A stretch of DNA of 64,000 nucleotides from Zobellia nedashkovskayae (GCF_015330125.1 NZ_JADDXR010000002.1:3980685-4044684); one strand, 5' to 3'; positions 7,599 through 16,492 are shown, counted from the first letter of the stretch. A program made the numbers and translations. Notes: generated by a model from the sequence alone, not told the origin.

Positions 7599-9383
7599 AT
7601 GAAAAAAATAGTTCTATATGTGATAGTTGTTCTTTTAGTAAATAGTTGCGAGAAGGAAGACAGTAAGCCTATTGAGAATACTACTATAAAGTTAACCACT
7701 TCGGCAATAATTTCAATTACTGAAAATTCAGCGGTTTCTGGTGGTTCAATAACTTCAAGCGAAGCCATAGACATTACTGACAGCGGTATTTGCTGGTCTA
7801 CATCTCCAAATCCAACAGTAGCCAATGAAAGTTCAAGTAGCAGTGCAAATAGTGACAGTTTTGCTATATCCATCAGTGGGTTGGAACAGGGTACAACCTA
7901 TTATGTGAGGTCATTTGTGACTAACGGAAGTACCACAACTTATGGAAACGAATTAAGCTTTACCACCGTAGCGTACCAAGCTGTTGTTTTTGAAGGTGAT
8001 GTTTACCTCAAATCACAAGAAGAGGTTGATGCTTTCGGAGCAAATATATATACTGAAGTAAATGGGAATCTTACTATTGGTGATGGAACTTCGACATCAA
8101 CTACAAGTCTAGAGGCTCTGAGCTCTTTGCGTGAAGTAAAGGGAGACCTATGGATATTCGATAATGAAAATTTGACCAGCTTAAATGGTTTACAGACCCT
8201 GACAAAAGTAGGAGGATATTTGTCCGTTTATTATAATGCGATTTTAATTAATATAGATGATTTAAGTGGCCTCACAGATGTTGGAGAAAATATAAGTGTT
8301 GACCTCAATGACGCTTTGCAAAATGTAAACGGACTTATCAATCTTAATACGGCCAAAGGGCACCTTAACATTTCTCGAAACAGGTCCATTAAGCAGATTG
8401 ATGGCTTAAGCAACATCAGTGCTGTAGGAAACGATTTACATATATCATTTAATGATGTATTGGCCAACATTAATGGCCTAAGTAATGTTTCTTCTGTTGG
8501 TGGATTTCTTGAAATAGAGAACAATGACAAGATATCGAATTTAGATTCTTTGTCTAAAATTTCCGCTATAGGTGGGTATCTAAAGGTTTTTGCAAATGAA
8601 ACTTTAACCAATATACAGGGTCTTGAGCAGTTAACGACTATCGGAGGATATTGCGAAATTAGCTATAATCCAATGCTGTCTTCTCTCGATGGCTTGAATA
8701 ATTTGATAGGCATAGGCGATTATCTTAAAATTTACCAGAATGAAGCTCTAAAGAACATTGATGGTCTAATTAAACTAGCAACTATTGGGCAAGATTTAGA
8801 AATATCGGGAAATCCGATGTTAACCAATATAGACGGACTCAGTAATTTAACTTTTGTCGAACGACATATCAAGCTGAGAACCAACAAGTCGCTTTTAGAT
8901 ATTGATGGTCTAACTGGATTAACGACAGCTCGTCAGTATTTGCAAATATCTGACAATGAGGCATTAAAGAACATAAATGGTCTACAAAATATTACCGAAA
9001 TAGGTTGGTGGGTGTCTGTAGATTTTAATGATAATTTAGAGAATATCGATGGTTTAGCAAATGTTATTTCCGTGGGAGGCGATTTGAGAATTGCATGGAA
9101 CGATTTAATCACTGACATAGATGCCTTAAGCCAAATAACAACAGTCGTTGGACGTTTAAGCATTAGCTCAAACATGTCACTAAAAAGCATTGCGGGTTTG
9201 ACTAATATAACCTCAATTAGTGGAAGACTTGGTATTAGTGGAAATATACTATTAGAAAATCTATGTCCGATACAAACACTAATACAAAACGGACTGCCAG
9301 AAATACCCGAAAATTATACGGTCAATCAAAATGTTTACAATCCAACTGAACAAGATATTCTTGATGGAAATTGTAGTTTGTAA
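7599..9383 (+). CDS. Lipoprotein with about 15 leucine-rich repeats of 24 residues
   Basis: A 594-residue protein with a lipobox (LLVNSC, Cys at 17). It has a fibronectin-III-like segment at about residues 30-125 (SGICWSTSPNPT and TTYYVRSFVTNG are typical) and a long repeat array from about residue 190 to 565. The unit is 24 residues: L-x-N-I-D-G-L-x-x-L-x-x-V-G-G-x-L-x-I-x-x-N-x-x. About 15 units follow one another without gaps. The fold should be an LRR solenoid similar to receptor-L domains. It is likely anchored on the cell surface and used for binding or adhesion. It sits alone between two copies of repeat A, like a cassette. Confidence 0.85.
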   Translation: MKKIVLYVIVVLLVNSCEKEDSKPIENTTIKLTTSAIISITENSAVSGGSITSSEAIDITDSGICWSTSPNPTVANESSSSSANSDSFAISISGLEQGTTYYVRSFVTNGSTTTYGNELSFTTVAYQAVVFEGDVYLKSQEEVDAFGANIYTEVNGNLTIGDGTSTSTTSLEALSSLREVKGDLWIFDNENLTSLNGLQTLTKVGGYLSVYYNAILINIDDLSGLTDVGENISVDLNDALQNVNGLINLNTAKGHLNISRNRSIKQIDGLSNISAVGNDLHISFNDVLANINGLSNVSSVGGFLEIENNDKISNLDSLSKISAIGGYLKVFANETLTNIQGLEQLTTIGGYCEISYNPMLSSLDGLNNLIGIGDYLKIYQNEALKNIDGLIKLATIGQDLEISGNPMLTNIDGLSNLTFVERHIKLRTNKSLLDIDGLTGLTTARQYLQISDNEALKNINGLQNITEIGWWVSVDFNDNLENIDGLANVISVGGDLRIAWNDLITDIDALSQITTVVGRLSISSNMSLKSIAGLTNITSISGRLGISGNILLENLCPIQTLIQNGLPEIPENYTVNQNVYNPTEQDILDGNCSL

Positions 9384-9446
9384 AAGCCCGTTACCGGATA
9401 TTTCTCGGAAATTACATATAACTATCGTTATTTGAAGTAACGCCAG

Positions 9447-9472
9447 ATTATAGAGCAACTCTGCTCTATAAT
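9447..9472 (+). other. Hairpin overlapping the repeat A copy 2 boundary
   Basis: Perfect 11-base inverted repeat (9447-9457 and 9462-9472) with a 4-base loop. The right arm is the CTATAAT half of the dif-like site that opens repeat A copy 2, so the left arm is an inverted copy of that half-site. It could also end transcription of the LRR gene 64 bases upstream, but there is no T-run. Confidence 0.6.
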
Positions 9473-9670
9473 GTTCCGCGTTATGTAACTTGAGCTTTGG
9501 TTACGGCAGAAAAATATAGATAAGAATCTTTCTTTTTTGAGCGGGTTGGTGCGCGGGCAAAGTTGTTACAATCTTCCTTGATTTTTTTCTTTCAAAAATT
9601 TTGATCTAAAAGGTAATGGAACACTTATTAACTGACCGACAATAGGAGGGAGGGCAATGTGTGTGGAATG
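9466..9670 (+). repeat. Dispersed repeat A, copy 2 (upstream of the Crp/Fnr pseudogene)
   Basis: Nearly base-for-base the same as copy 1 for about 165 bases from CTATAATGTTCCGCG to GGAACACTTATT; the most obvious difference in that block is GAGCGGG in place of GCGCGGG. The high identity points to recent duplication or gene conversion. Together with the hairpin it fills most of the 402-base stretch 9384-9785, which has no coding potential that I could see. Confidence 0.85.
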
Positions 9671-9773
9671 AAAATGTATTTTTAATGACTGTGTATAGTA
9701 AATTTATGCTCTTTAACTGGTTGTCTAATTAATATAATATGCAACAATAAATAACATTTTAAATAAAGAAAAG

Positions 9774-9781
9774 TATTTTTG
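9774..9781 (+). promoter_or_regulatory. Possible -7 promoter box for the Crp/Fnr remnant
   Basis: TATTTTTG fits the Bacteroidota -7 consensus TAnnTTTG and lies 4 bases before the ATG at 9786, which would give a nearly leaderless transcript. No clear -33 TTG at the usual distance was found, so the call is weak. Confidence 0.3.
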
Positions 9782-9785
9782 CTTT

Positions 9786-10256
9786 ATGGAAGACAAGTTA
9801 CAGTTACTAAGACAACATTTTGAAGAAATCGTTTCTTTAACTGATGAGGAGTGGAATTTTATACAATCGCACTTTGAATTTAAAAGTCTTAAAAAACACC
9901 AATTTTTAATACAAGTTGGGCAACCTGTGGACTTTGAATATTGGATTATCAAAGGCTTAGTAAAAGCGTATTCCATAGACTAAAAAGGCAAAGAACACAT
10001 TCTTCAATTTGCCATGGAAAACTATTGGGTGAGCGACCATTGCGCTTTTCAACATCAAGGACCAGGGACTATTTTTGTAGATTGTCTTGAAGATTCTGAG
10101 TTCTTCTGTTTGTCTTTAGAGAATAGGGAAAAAATTTGTTTTGAAGTCCCTGCCGTTGCCAATTTTTTCAGAATTAAATCGAATCACGGTTACATCAATC
10201 TGCAACAAAGAATCTTCAAAGCTGTCTTAAGAGTTAGAATGCTTTCTAGAATATAG
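9786..10256 (+). pseudogene. Crp/Fnr-family regulator, broken by an in-frame stop and 3' truncation
   Basis: The first part (9786-9980) encodes a start of a cAMP-receptor-like domain: LQLLRQHFEEIVSLTDEEW and FEYWIIKGLVKAYSID. A TAA at 9981 interrupts it, yet the same frame continues with KGKEHILQFAMENYWVSDHCAFQ, the next strands of the cyclic-nucleotide-binding fold. So a single substitution seems to have made the stop. The frame then ends early at 10256 with VLRVRMLSRI, without the C-terminal helix-turn-helix seen in intact family members (about 190 residues). The last 36 bases belong to repeat C, so the 3' end was replaced by recombination. Confidence 0.85.
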
Positions 10257-10366
10257 CGATTGAGCCGTACATTGTTTCCAAAGGTATCTGAAGCCTTGAT
10301 TTTTTTGTTTCGCCAGCGCTTCATCTCGCTCAAAGCATGCTTTGCCGTATCAAGAAAAAAAGATGA
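10221..10366 (+). repeat. Dispersed repeat C, copy 1 (partial, fused to the Crp/Fnr remnant)
   Basis: Starts with GTCTTAAGAGTTA, runs through GCTTTCTAGAATATAGCGATTGAGCC and CCTTGATTTTTTTGTTT, and ends with ATCAAGAAAAAAAG. It matches the right two thirds of the copies at 13655 and 16493 and carries its own short GC-rich insert (about 10311-10350). Its left edge lies inside the broken regulator gene. Confidence 0.75.
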
Positions 10367-10369
10367 AAA

Positions 10370-10726
10370 TCAATGATTTGGTTGCAGGCTGCGTCTTTGA
10401 TTGCGACAACTACATCTAATTTTAACAGTCTCTCCGTTCTTACTAAAACCTCTTTTAGATTCTCCTTGTTTAATGGTAATAGTTTCGGATATAGATGTTA
10501 CTTTTCCATTCTTTGAATATTCCCACCGGAAACAACCTGCTCGTGTTGCTCTAACAATCTTATCGGTCCGGAAAGGTGATTTTATTTCAAGAAAACCACA
10601 TCTTATTGAATTAAAATTTTCGCTTAGTTCGTGATGGTTTTCGTCCGTTACTTCGTTAGATTCTATGCTATGAACTGCCATAGTGCTAATCAGCGATAGT
10701 AGAAGAACTTTAAATACGTTTTTCAT
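10370..10726 (-). CDS. Small secreted protein of unknown function
   Basis: A 118-residue minus-strand frame starting with a good signal peptide (MKNVFKVLLLSLISTMAVHS). The mature part has a few cysteines (RCGFLEIKSP, AGCFRWEY, RCSCRNQ) and ends in a basic tail. No family is recognised. The plus-strand frame across the same bases lacks any signal and is taken as its shadow. It sits between repeats C and B in the accessory zone. Confidence 0.55.
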   Translation of the reverse strand: MKNVFKVLLLSLISTMAVHSIESNEVTDENHHELSENFNSIRCGFLEIKSPFRTDKIVRATRAGCFRWEYSKNGKVTSISETITIKQGESKRGFSKNGETVKIRCSCRNQRRSLQPNH

Positions 10727-10896
10727 AAAAAATTTTTATAAAGTTGAATCGGTAACCTAATCTGTAGCAAATGCTAAGAATATTGAATAAATACAAATAG
10801 TGTACCAGATATTTTTGAAACAATAGTCACGGCAGATGCCAACGCTACAGCTTGCTCAAAATTCTAAAGATTCTTAATCTTCAGAATTTATATCGT

Positions 10897-11178
10897 ATTT
10901 TACATAATGTTAGAAGTACCTAAAGAAAAACTTCAAACAAAACGAGTGGTTGGCAAGGGCTAAGAAATTATCTCACGAGATTTTTAAATTGATTAAGTAT
11001 CAATTTAAAATCTGCGAGTTGATGTGGCTGCGTTAATTTTTAGTTGTTGCGGCAAGCTGACGAGAATGCTCTAGAAAAAAATATGCCGTACATTTTATCG
11101 AATACGAGAATTTTAAAAGAATCTAAAAGGTTAGTTTTTTTTGGCGCTGGCCAAGCGACAGCAAATTGTGTTTTAAAA
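10897..11178 (+). repeat. Dispersed repeat B, copy 1
   Basis: Starts at ATTTTACATAATGTTAG and shares scattered blocks with 16810-17037: ACCTAAAGAAAA-CTTCAA, TGTTGCGGCAAGCTG-CGAGAAT, AAAAGAATCTAAAAG and TTTTTTGGCG-TGG. The copies differ by insertions. It lies in the 926-base gap 10727-11653, which otherwise holds a short hairpin (arms TAGCGC/GCGCTA, 11337-11353) and repeat A copy 3. A 90-residue minus-strand frame inside it looks non-coding. Confidence 0.7.
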
Positions 11179-11376
11179 TACGAGTGAATAATATTTATCC
11201 TGAGGATGAATTTTATTAATCTGCGGGTTGATGTGGCTGCCTTAAATAGAATACAGTTGAACGTACCGTAGTTTCGTTTTGTCATAATTGCATTGTTATA
11301 ATCCACTTGCAAGGCTTATAACGCAACTATGTCAAATAGCGCGGAATGCGCTATACACAAAACTACTACAAATGTA

Positions 11377-11533
11377 CTATAATGTTCTGCGTTATGTAAC
11401 TTTGCTTTGGTAAAGCAAAGTAATTGGCAATTATTCTCTTTAAATTTTTCTTCTAAAAAGCTTTCTCTGAAAAGGTAATGGAACACTTATTAACTGACCA
11501 ACGATAGGAGGGAAAGCAATGTGTGTGGAATGG
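11377..11533 (+). repeat. Dispersed repeat A, copy 3 (upstream of the AbiL-like pair)
   Basis: A shorter and more diverged copy. The left boundary (CTATAATGTTCTGCG then TTATGTAAC) and the right part (AAAAGGTAATGGAACACTTATT, AACTGACC, AGGAGGG, CAATGTGTGTGGAATG) are conserved, while the middle has been replaced or deleted. The conserved ends and variable middle suggest that the ends are the functional parts. Confidence 0.8.
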
Positions 11534-11653
11534 ATAATGTTTCTATTATCTGAAGTTAAAGTTAATATTTTCCAAATTATTGCAAATAACCCATATAAGA
11601 TGTAATTTGTCTAAGAAAAAGCCGTTAATTGCAATAGTAGAAAAACCAACAAA

Positions 11654-12958
11654 ATGTTAATCGAATTTAGTGTAGGCAATTTTAAGTCAATTAAGGAAAT
11701 TGAGACTTTAAGTATGGTAACATCCAAACTTCAGCCAAAGTTTCCTCATCTTGAAGTGAATAATGTTTTTAAAATTGATGAGGATTTTAAATTATTGAAA
11801 TCTAAAGCAATTTATGGAGCAAACGCAAGTGGAAAATCAAATTTCCACAAAGCATTAGAAGCATTCAAGGAAATTGTCAGTAGTAATATTGGAGAAAAAA
11901 ACCCCCTTAGTCCTATTGTGCCTTTTAAACTTAGTACGGAAACAGAAAACGAACCTACATTCTTTCAAATTCAATTTTTAAAAGACAACGCTATTTATAG
12001 ATATGGTTTTGTTGCTGATAAAACTCAGGTCTTTTCAGAGTGGTTATTTAAAAAAGTTGATAGAGAAGTTTATTTATTTACAAGAGAAGGGGAAGAATCA
12101 AAAATTAATAAATCACAATTTTCCGAGGGTGGTATTTTGAAAGATATTCTTAAAAAGTCTACAGAAGTTTTAGTTCAAGACAACTATCTGTTTCTTTCTT
12201 TTATTGCAAAGGTGTTAAAAGGTAAAACTTCTTCTAAATTAGTAGATTTTTTAACTACCAAAATTGTAATGGTATCTGGATTGAATAGTTATCACAACAG
12301 TAAATCTGCCGAAAAGTTTATTGAAAATGAGGAGAACAAAAATGTATTAGTTGACTTGGTAAAGGCAGCCGATATGGGTATTGATGATATTGGTTATATC
12401 GAAGTTGATGATGATGATGATGAGGATAAGAGTGCCAAAAACAAATCCGTTAGAGGTAATGAAAAAGAATCTCGTAAAATAGTTTATGCAGTAAAGAAAC
12501 ACTACGATGCAAACAAAAAGGAAACCGGTGATAGATGGATGGGCTTTGCTTTTGAAGAATCAAAGGGAACTCAAAAAATGTTTGAACTCTCCCCTTATAT
12601 TATTAGAGCTTTAAAAGAAGGAGGAACTTTATTTATTGATGAATTTGATTCTAGGTTTCATTCACTACTCACGAAAAAAATTGTCGAGCTATTTAATTCA
12701 AAATCAAATCTCAAAGGGCAATTGATTTTCATTACTCATGACACCAATCTTTTATCATCAAAAATGCTGAGAAGAGACCAAATTTCGTTTACAACACGGG
12801 ATAAATATGGTGCAACTCATTTTAGTTCTTTAGCTGAATTTAAGGGAGTTCGTAACTCTTCATCATATGAAAGTGATTATATGCACGGTAAATATGGTGC
12901 CATTCCGTTTTTAGATGATTTTGAAGAAATTTTTTTAGAAGAAGAGGAAAATGCCTAA
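11654..12958 (+). CDS. AAA15 ATPase, AbiL-like/RloA-like defence protein
   Basis: A 434-residue ABC-type ATPase. The N-terminus reads MLIEFSVGNFKSIKE, as in AAA15/RecF-like proteins, with Walker A GANASGKS at residues 55-62. Walker B TLFIDEFDSRFH and the H-loop ITHDTNLL lie near the end. There is a low-complexity acidic insert (DDDDDED) around residue 255. It overlaps the next gene, an RloB-domain protein, by 8 bases. This two-gene make-up is that of the AbiL abortive-infection system and of RloA-RloB. It is likely a cytoplasmic sensor that controls its partner after phage entry. Naming is by domain order, not by a search. Confidence 0.85.
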   Translation: MLIEFSVGNFKSIKEIETLSMVTSKLQPKFPHLEVNNVFKIDEDFKLLKSKAIYGANASGKSNFHKALEAFKEIVSSNIGEKNPLSPIVPFKLSTETENEPTFFQIQFLKDNAIYRYGFVADKTQVFSEWLFKKVDREVYLFTREGEESKINKSQFSEGGILKDILKKSTEVLVQDNYLFLSFIAKVLKGKTSSKLVDFLTTKIVMVSGLNSYHNSKSAEKFIENEENKNVLVDLVKAADMGIDDIGYIEVDDDDDEDKSAKNKSVRGNEKESRKIVYAVKKHYDANKKETGDRWMGFAFEESKGTQKMFELSPYIIRALKEGGTLFIDEFDSRFHSLLTKKIVELFNSKSNLKGQLIFITHDTNLLSSKMLRRDQISFTTRDKYGATHFSSLAEFKGVRNSSSYESDYMHGKYGAIPFLDDFEEIFLEEEENA

Positions 12959-13637
12959 GAAAACCAAAGCAATTAAAAAGACCGATATAAAGGGTGACAA
13001 ACCTTGGTTAAAAAAAGTTGGATTAACTTCTTACAAAGAAGAAACTAAAGAACCTAACAAAACTTTTTTAATAGTATGTGAAGGTCAAACTGAAGCTTTG
13101 TATTTTGAATCATTCCCTACTATATCAGCTGAAGTCAAAACATACGGTATGGGATGTTCTCATACTACACTTGCGGATTGCACTATTGACTTAGCAAAAG
13201 ATAGTAATTATGATGAAGTTTGGTGCGTTTTCGATATGGATGTAAAGCCAGATGTTGTCGGCCAAGCTGATGACTTCAATTCTGCCATACAAAAGTGTCA
13301 TGCCAACGGAGTGAATTGTGCATATTCTAATGATTCATTTGAACTATGGCTTTACCTACATTTTCAATTTACTGACCAAAAAAATCATCGTGATTTTTAT
13401 AACGAGCAGTTGGGAAAAATTTTTGGAATTAACTACAGCAAGGATGGAAAGAAAAGAAAGTTTGTTCTAAAACTATATACTGCTTTGGAAAAAAATGGTA
13501 AGGCTAGTCAAATTGATGCTATAAAAAGGTCTAAAAAGCTTGTTGAGCAACATGAAGGAATTAGTCCGCACTTACAAAACCCAATATCGCATGTTTACTT
13601 ATTAGTTGAAGAATTGAATAAATACCTATCTGATTAA
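12951..13637 (+). CDS. RloB-like TOPRIM-type effector of the AbiL-like pair
   Basis: A 228-residue protein with the RloB features: a basic N-terminus, TFLIVCEGQTEALYFESF (strand, Glu and helix of a TOPRIM-like core, about residues 38-56), DEVWCVFDMDVKP with the acidic DxD near residue 90-95, and SNDSFELWLYLHF around 125. RloB domains are thought to be metal-dependent nucleases acting with an AAA15 ATPase. The start lies inside the ATPase gene (8-base overlap), so the two are translated together. No intrinsic terminator was seen; repeat C copy 2 starts 18 bases after the stop. Confidence 0.85.
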   Translation: MPKKTKAIKKTDIKGDKPWLKKVGLTSYKEETKEPNKTFLIVCEGQTEALYFESFPTISAEVKTYGMGCSHTTLADCTIDLAKDSNYDEVWCVFDMDVKPDVVGQADDFNSAIQKCHANGVNCAYSNDSFELWLYLHFQFTDQKNHRDFYNEQLGKIFGINYSKDGKKRKFVLKLYTALEKNGKASQIDAIKRSKKLVEQHEGISPHLQNPISHVYLLVEELNKYLSD

Positions 13638-13654
13638 ATTTGCAAATCAGTTAA

Positions 13655-13880
13655 GACGGCCTAAGAGAATTTTGGCAAAACAAGAGGCGAGGGGAGCGGC
13701 CATATTCTAGACTTCTAGTTTTATGGTTTTCTGAACAGTACAATTTTTCTAGCAGTTCAAAGCGGTCTTAAGAGTTACAATGCTTTCTAGAATATAGCGA
13801 TTGAGCCGTACATTGTTTCCAAAATTATCTGTAAGCCTTGATTTTTTTGTTTCTTTTTTTATCAAGAAAAAAAGAAAAGA
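13655..13880 (+). repeat. Dispersed repeat C, copy 2
   Basis: Nearly full copy: GACGGCCTAAGA, GGCGAGGGGAGCGGCC, ATATTCTAGACTTCTAGTT, GTCTTAAGAGTTA, CTTTCTAGAATATAGCGA, TCTGTAAGCCTTGATTTTTT, then CTTGAT...ATCAAG arms around a T-rich loop followed by A-rich sequence. Its right end could act as a terminator for the AbiL-like pair. It fills the gap 13638-13922. Confidence 0.8.
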
Positions 13881-13922
13881 AACTTTAGGTGGTTTCCAAA
13901 TAACATATCTTAAGAGGGTCTG

Positions 13923-14822
13923 CTAACTAATTGCATTATTATAATTAGACTTGGATTGTATTACTAAGGTAATCCAGTCACTATAAAAAGTGATATCCAT
14001 CAATACATCATATTCTAAATGTTTGATATCCATATTACATGAATTGCTTCCGATTGTAGTAATACCCACAAGTTTAGCTCCTTCGATAGAAAAGTAATAG
14101 ACACCGTTACCACTGTCCCCATTACACGCAGAAACAACATTTTTTTCTCCTATACATATCATCCCATCTTTTATATATCCTTTTATATTTTTTTCACTTT
14201 GACAGTTCAATTTTGAAATCAAGGGAAGTGGTTTCTCCATAAGTCTTTCAGGTCTAAAAAGGCTATTTGTTTTTCCCCATCCAACCATCATGGCAGATTG
14301 CTTATTTTCAATCACCTGCTTAAGGAGAGAAGAGGAGATAGGTCTTATCGTTTTAGTCTTAGAACTTATTTCTAAACGTTTCTTTAATTGAATTAGCAAG
14401 ATATCATGTTGGTATCCACCACTATCATACTTCTCTAATTGTCCATTATATGGGTTAATTCCTTCAAAGGAAAACACATTTAAAATATCAGAATATTTAC
14501 CGCTAGAATTTAATTTACCATTGCCGGAGTAGACTAGATAATTATCTTTATTAACGTTGTCAAAACAATGAGCTGCTGTCAAAATCCATTCAGAATTGAT
14601 TATAACTCCACCACAATAGGCTTCCTTCTTTCTTTGTTTGGATACTATCGCTATTTGATATGGAAATTCATTTTCTGATGCTTCCACCCCGCCTCGTATT
14701 CCTCTAGTACCTTCCTCTTCTTGCCAATAAGTAACACATGCTCTGAAACAAAATATGAACAGAGTCAGTGCTAAAAGAATGATTAAAGTAGTTCGCCATC
14801 TTAATCGTTTAATTATCATCAA
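13923..14822 (-). CDS. Secreted or membrane-anchored chymotrypsin-fold serine protease
   Basis: A 299-residue S1 family protease. One membrane segment spans about residues 12-28, then RGIRGGVEASENEFPYQIAI marks the usual activation site (Arg-Gly-Ile). The triad is complete: His85 in LTAAHC, Asp140 in HDILLIQL and Ser237 in GDSG. The residue six before the serine, which sets the S1 pocket, is Ser231 rather than Asp, so chymotrypsin- or elastase-like cleavage is more likely than trypsin-like. The motif GDSGNG replaces the usual GDSGGP. It overlaps the upstream gene by 14 bases, so they form a two-gene operon. Confidence 0.88.
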   Translation of the reverse strand: MMIIKRLRWRTTLIILLALTLFIFCFRACVTYWQEEEGTRGIRGGVEASENEFPYQIAIVSKQRKKEAYCGGVIINSEWILTAAHCFDNVNKDNYLVYSGNGKLNSSGKYSDILNVFSFEGINPYNGQLEKYDSGGYQHDILLIQLKKRLEISSKTKTIRPISSSLLKQVIENKQSAMMVGWGKTNSLFRPERLMEKPLPLISKLNCQSEKNIKGYIKDGMICIGEKNVVSACNGDSGNGVYYFSIEGAKLVGITTIGSNSCNMDIKHLEYDVLMDITFYSDWITLVIQSKSNYNNAIS

Positions 14823-16275
14823 CTTCTGCTTCTTTAATTTGCTTTTCTAATTCAGCTTTCTTAATCCTCAGTTCTAATAAATCTGTTTCTTCTTTAAGTG
14901 ATTCAATTTCAGTATCTCCATTAATAAGATCAATAGTTTCTCCAATTGATTTCCCTAGTGATGTTACATCATCTGGGTTGATCGAATTGGTAGATGCATT
15001 TATTTCCTTAAACCACCCTAAGTCGGAATAATAGACTAAATTATTGAGTTTGGTCTTAGAGGGAAGCCTACCATGCATTTTACCAACTGCAAAAAATGTA
15101 AAACTTCCTATTTCTCCAACATTGTTAGTATAAACCTTCGCTGTATATGAAGCTGGAAATTTATAAGCCAACCCAGTATTCGTTGATTTGGGGGCCAGTT
15201 TTAGGTAAAAATCTTTTCCAAAATCATTTATATCTCTTTTAATGGAGATTCTGAAACAATTCTCGCATCTTTCTCCATCATCATTATTATCATAAACAGA
15301 TTTTGAAGAAATATTTATTATTACATCTTGACTTCCTGCAGGATATTCTAATTTAAAATATTTATCGTAGTCTTGAAATTCTTTATGGTCGAATTGTACA
15401 TCTAAATCCGCCTTTATTTCAACCTCTCTTTTCTCTAAGGTTCCTATAAAGGAGTTTAAAGTCTTTATAAATGCTTTTTTAGTTTTTTCCTTTTCCTGAT
15501 TGAGAGACTTAATCATTTCGCCTAGCATATTTACTTTATATTTGAAGACGTTGAGATTATCACCAAATCTATTATTATTTACAAAGTCCTTTTTTAAATT
15601 TGCTAGATTTTTCTTGTAACTCTTTAGGTCAACATCAATTGAATTTCTCTGATTCAGTAAAGCCCTTAAACTTTTAATTATTTCAAAATTTTTATCTGAA
15701 TTAATTGGTAAGGGTTGGATTTCAGTAAGCTTCAATTTGTTAAATAGATTGCCTCCATCTTTTTCTGGATTGTATAGTTTGCCCGCCCCATTTACCTTAA
15801 ATAGAGATATCACACCGGACAATACTGAAGTAATGATTTTGAATGTTTTATCTTGACTAGTCAATTCTCCACCTTGTATTAGACCATTCTGACCAATTTT
15901 TAAACCAACCTTATTTTCTTTGTTCCATTTTTTCTTAAGGTGGATTCTATAAATATGCGAATCATCAGGGACGCCTAAAGTATTCAAAGAGAAGTTTTTT
16001 ATTTTGATTAGTCTAGTTTCAGAGGAAATCGGACTAGGTATTTCTATTGCAGGAGCGTTGAAAATGTTCGATAATGATATATTCAGTTTTTTGGGTGGGG
16101 TATGAATGCTTTCTTCGAATTTAATTTTCTGTTGAAGAATTGTTTTAGGTAATGAATAGATGATGTCATTAGGTAAAATGGTATTTGTAACATCAATACC
16201 TTCAACAGAAATTGATTGTGAATATATAAAACTGTAAAATAGTAGTAAGGGAAAAATAATTGTAAGTTTTTTCAT
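14809..16275 (-). CDS. Secreted protein of unknown function, partner of the protease
   Basis: A 488-residue protein with a Sec signal peptide (MKKLTIIFPLLLFYSFIYSQ). After a beta-rich start there are likely coiled-coil stretches at about residues 205-285 and again at 450-488 (ESLKEETDLLELRIKKAELEKQ). Between them lies a probable beta domain (residues 290-430) with two close cysteines in RCENCFRI. No family is recognised. It is the first gene of the operon with the protease, whose start lies inside its 3' end. Possible roles are substrate, inhibitor or chaperone of the protease, or a surface adhesin processed by it; all are inference. Confidence 0.7.
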   Translation of the reverse strand: MKKLTIIFPLLLFYSFIYSQSISVEGIDVTNTILPNDIIYSLPKTILQQKIKFEESIHTPPKKLNISLSNIFNAPAIEIPSPISSETRLIKIKNFSLNTLGVPDDSHIYRIHLKKKWNKENKVGLKIGQNGLIQGGELTSQDKTFKIITSVLSGVISLFKVNGAGKLYNPEKDGGNLFNKLKLTEIQPLPINSDKNFEIIKSLRALLNQRNSIDVDLKSYKKNLANLKKDFVNNNRFGDNLNVFKYKVNMLGEMIKSLNQEKEKTKKAFIKTLNSFIGTLEKREVEIKADLDVQFDHKEFQDYDKYFKLEYPAGSQDVIINISSKSVYDNNDDGERCENCFRISIKRDINDFGKDFYLKLAPKSTNTGLAYKFPASYTAKVYTNNVGEIGSFTFFAVGKMHGRLPSKTKLNNLVYYSDLGWFKEINASTNSINPDDVTSLGKSIGETIDLINGDTEIESLKEETDLLELRIKKAELEKQIKEAEVDDN

Positions 16276-16492
16276 GGTAATATGGTTTTAGTAAGCTCTA
16301 ATTTAGGCAAATACTTTGATTTGAAAAATACCCATTTGTAGGTATCTTCATGAAGAAAAATTATATTACAGTGAAATAATTCAACTGAATAGTTAAAAAC
16401 ATCCGTAAAAAACCAAAAATATTTTCAATTTTTTTTCGTAAAACCAGCTAGATATATAAGCAACTATAAGCTTTTTAGTTACCGAGGAGCTG

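Noticed and set aside
8231..8611. 126-residue minus-strand frame
   Set aside because: It is the reverse shadow of the LRR array, which has a clear signal and repeat pattern on the plus strand.
11040..11312. 90-residue minus-strand frame in the repeat B region
   Set aside because: Lies in repeat DNA, has no signal or domain, and its sequence is not kept in the second repeat copy.
7277..11400. Integron attC sites between cassette-like genes
   Set aside because: The boundary words do not fit GTTRRRY/RYYYAAC cores and no integron-type integrase is in the window; Xer/dif-like sites fit better.
13923..14822. Protease as an intracellular defence effector
   Set aside because: It has a membrane segment and an export-type N-terminus, and its partner has a signal peptide, so it acts outside the cytoplasm.
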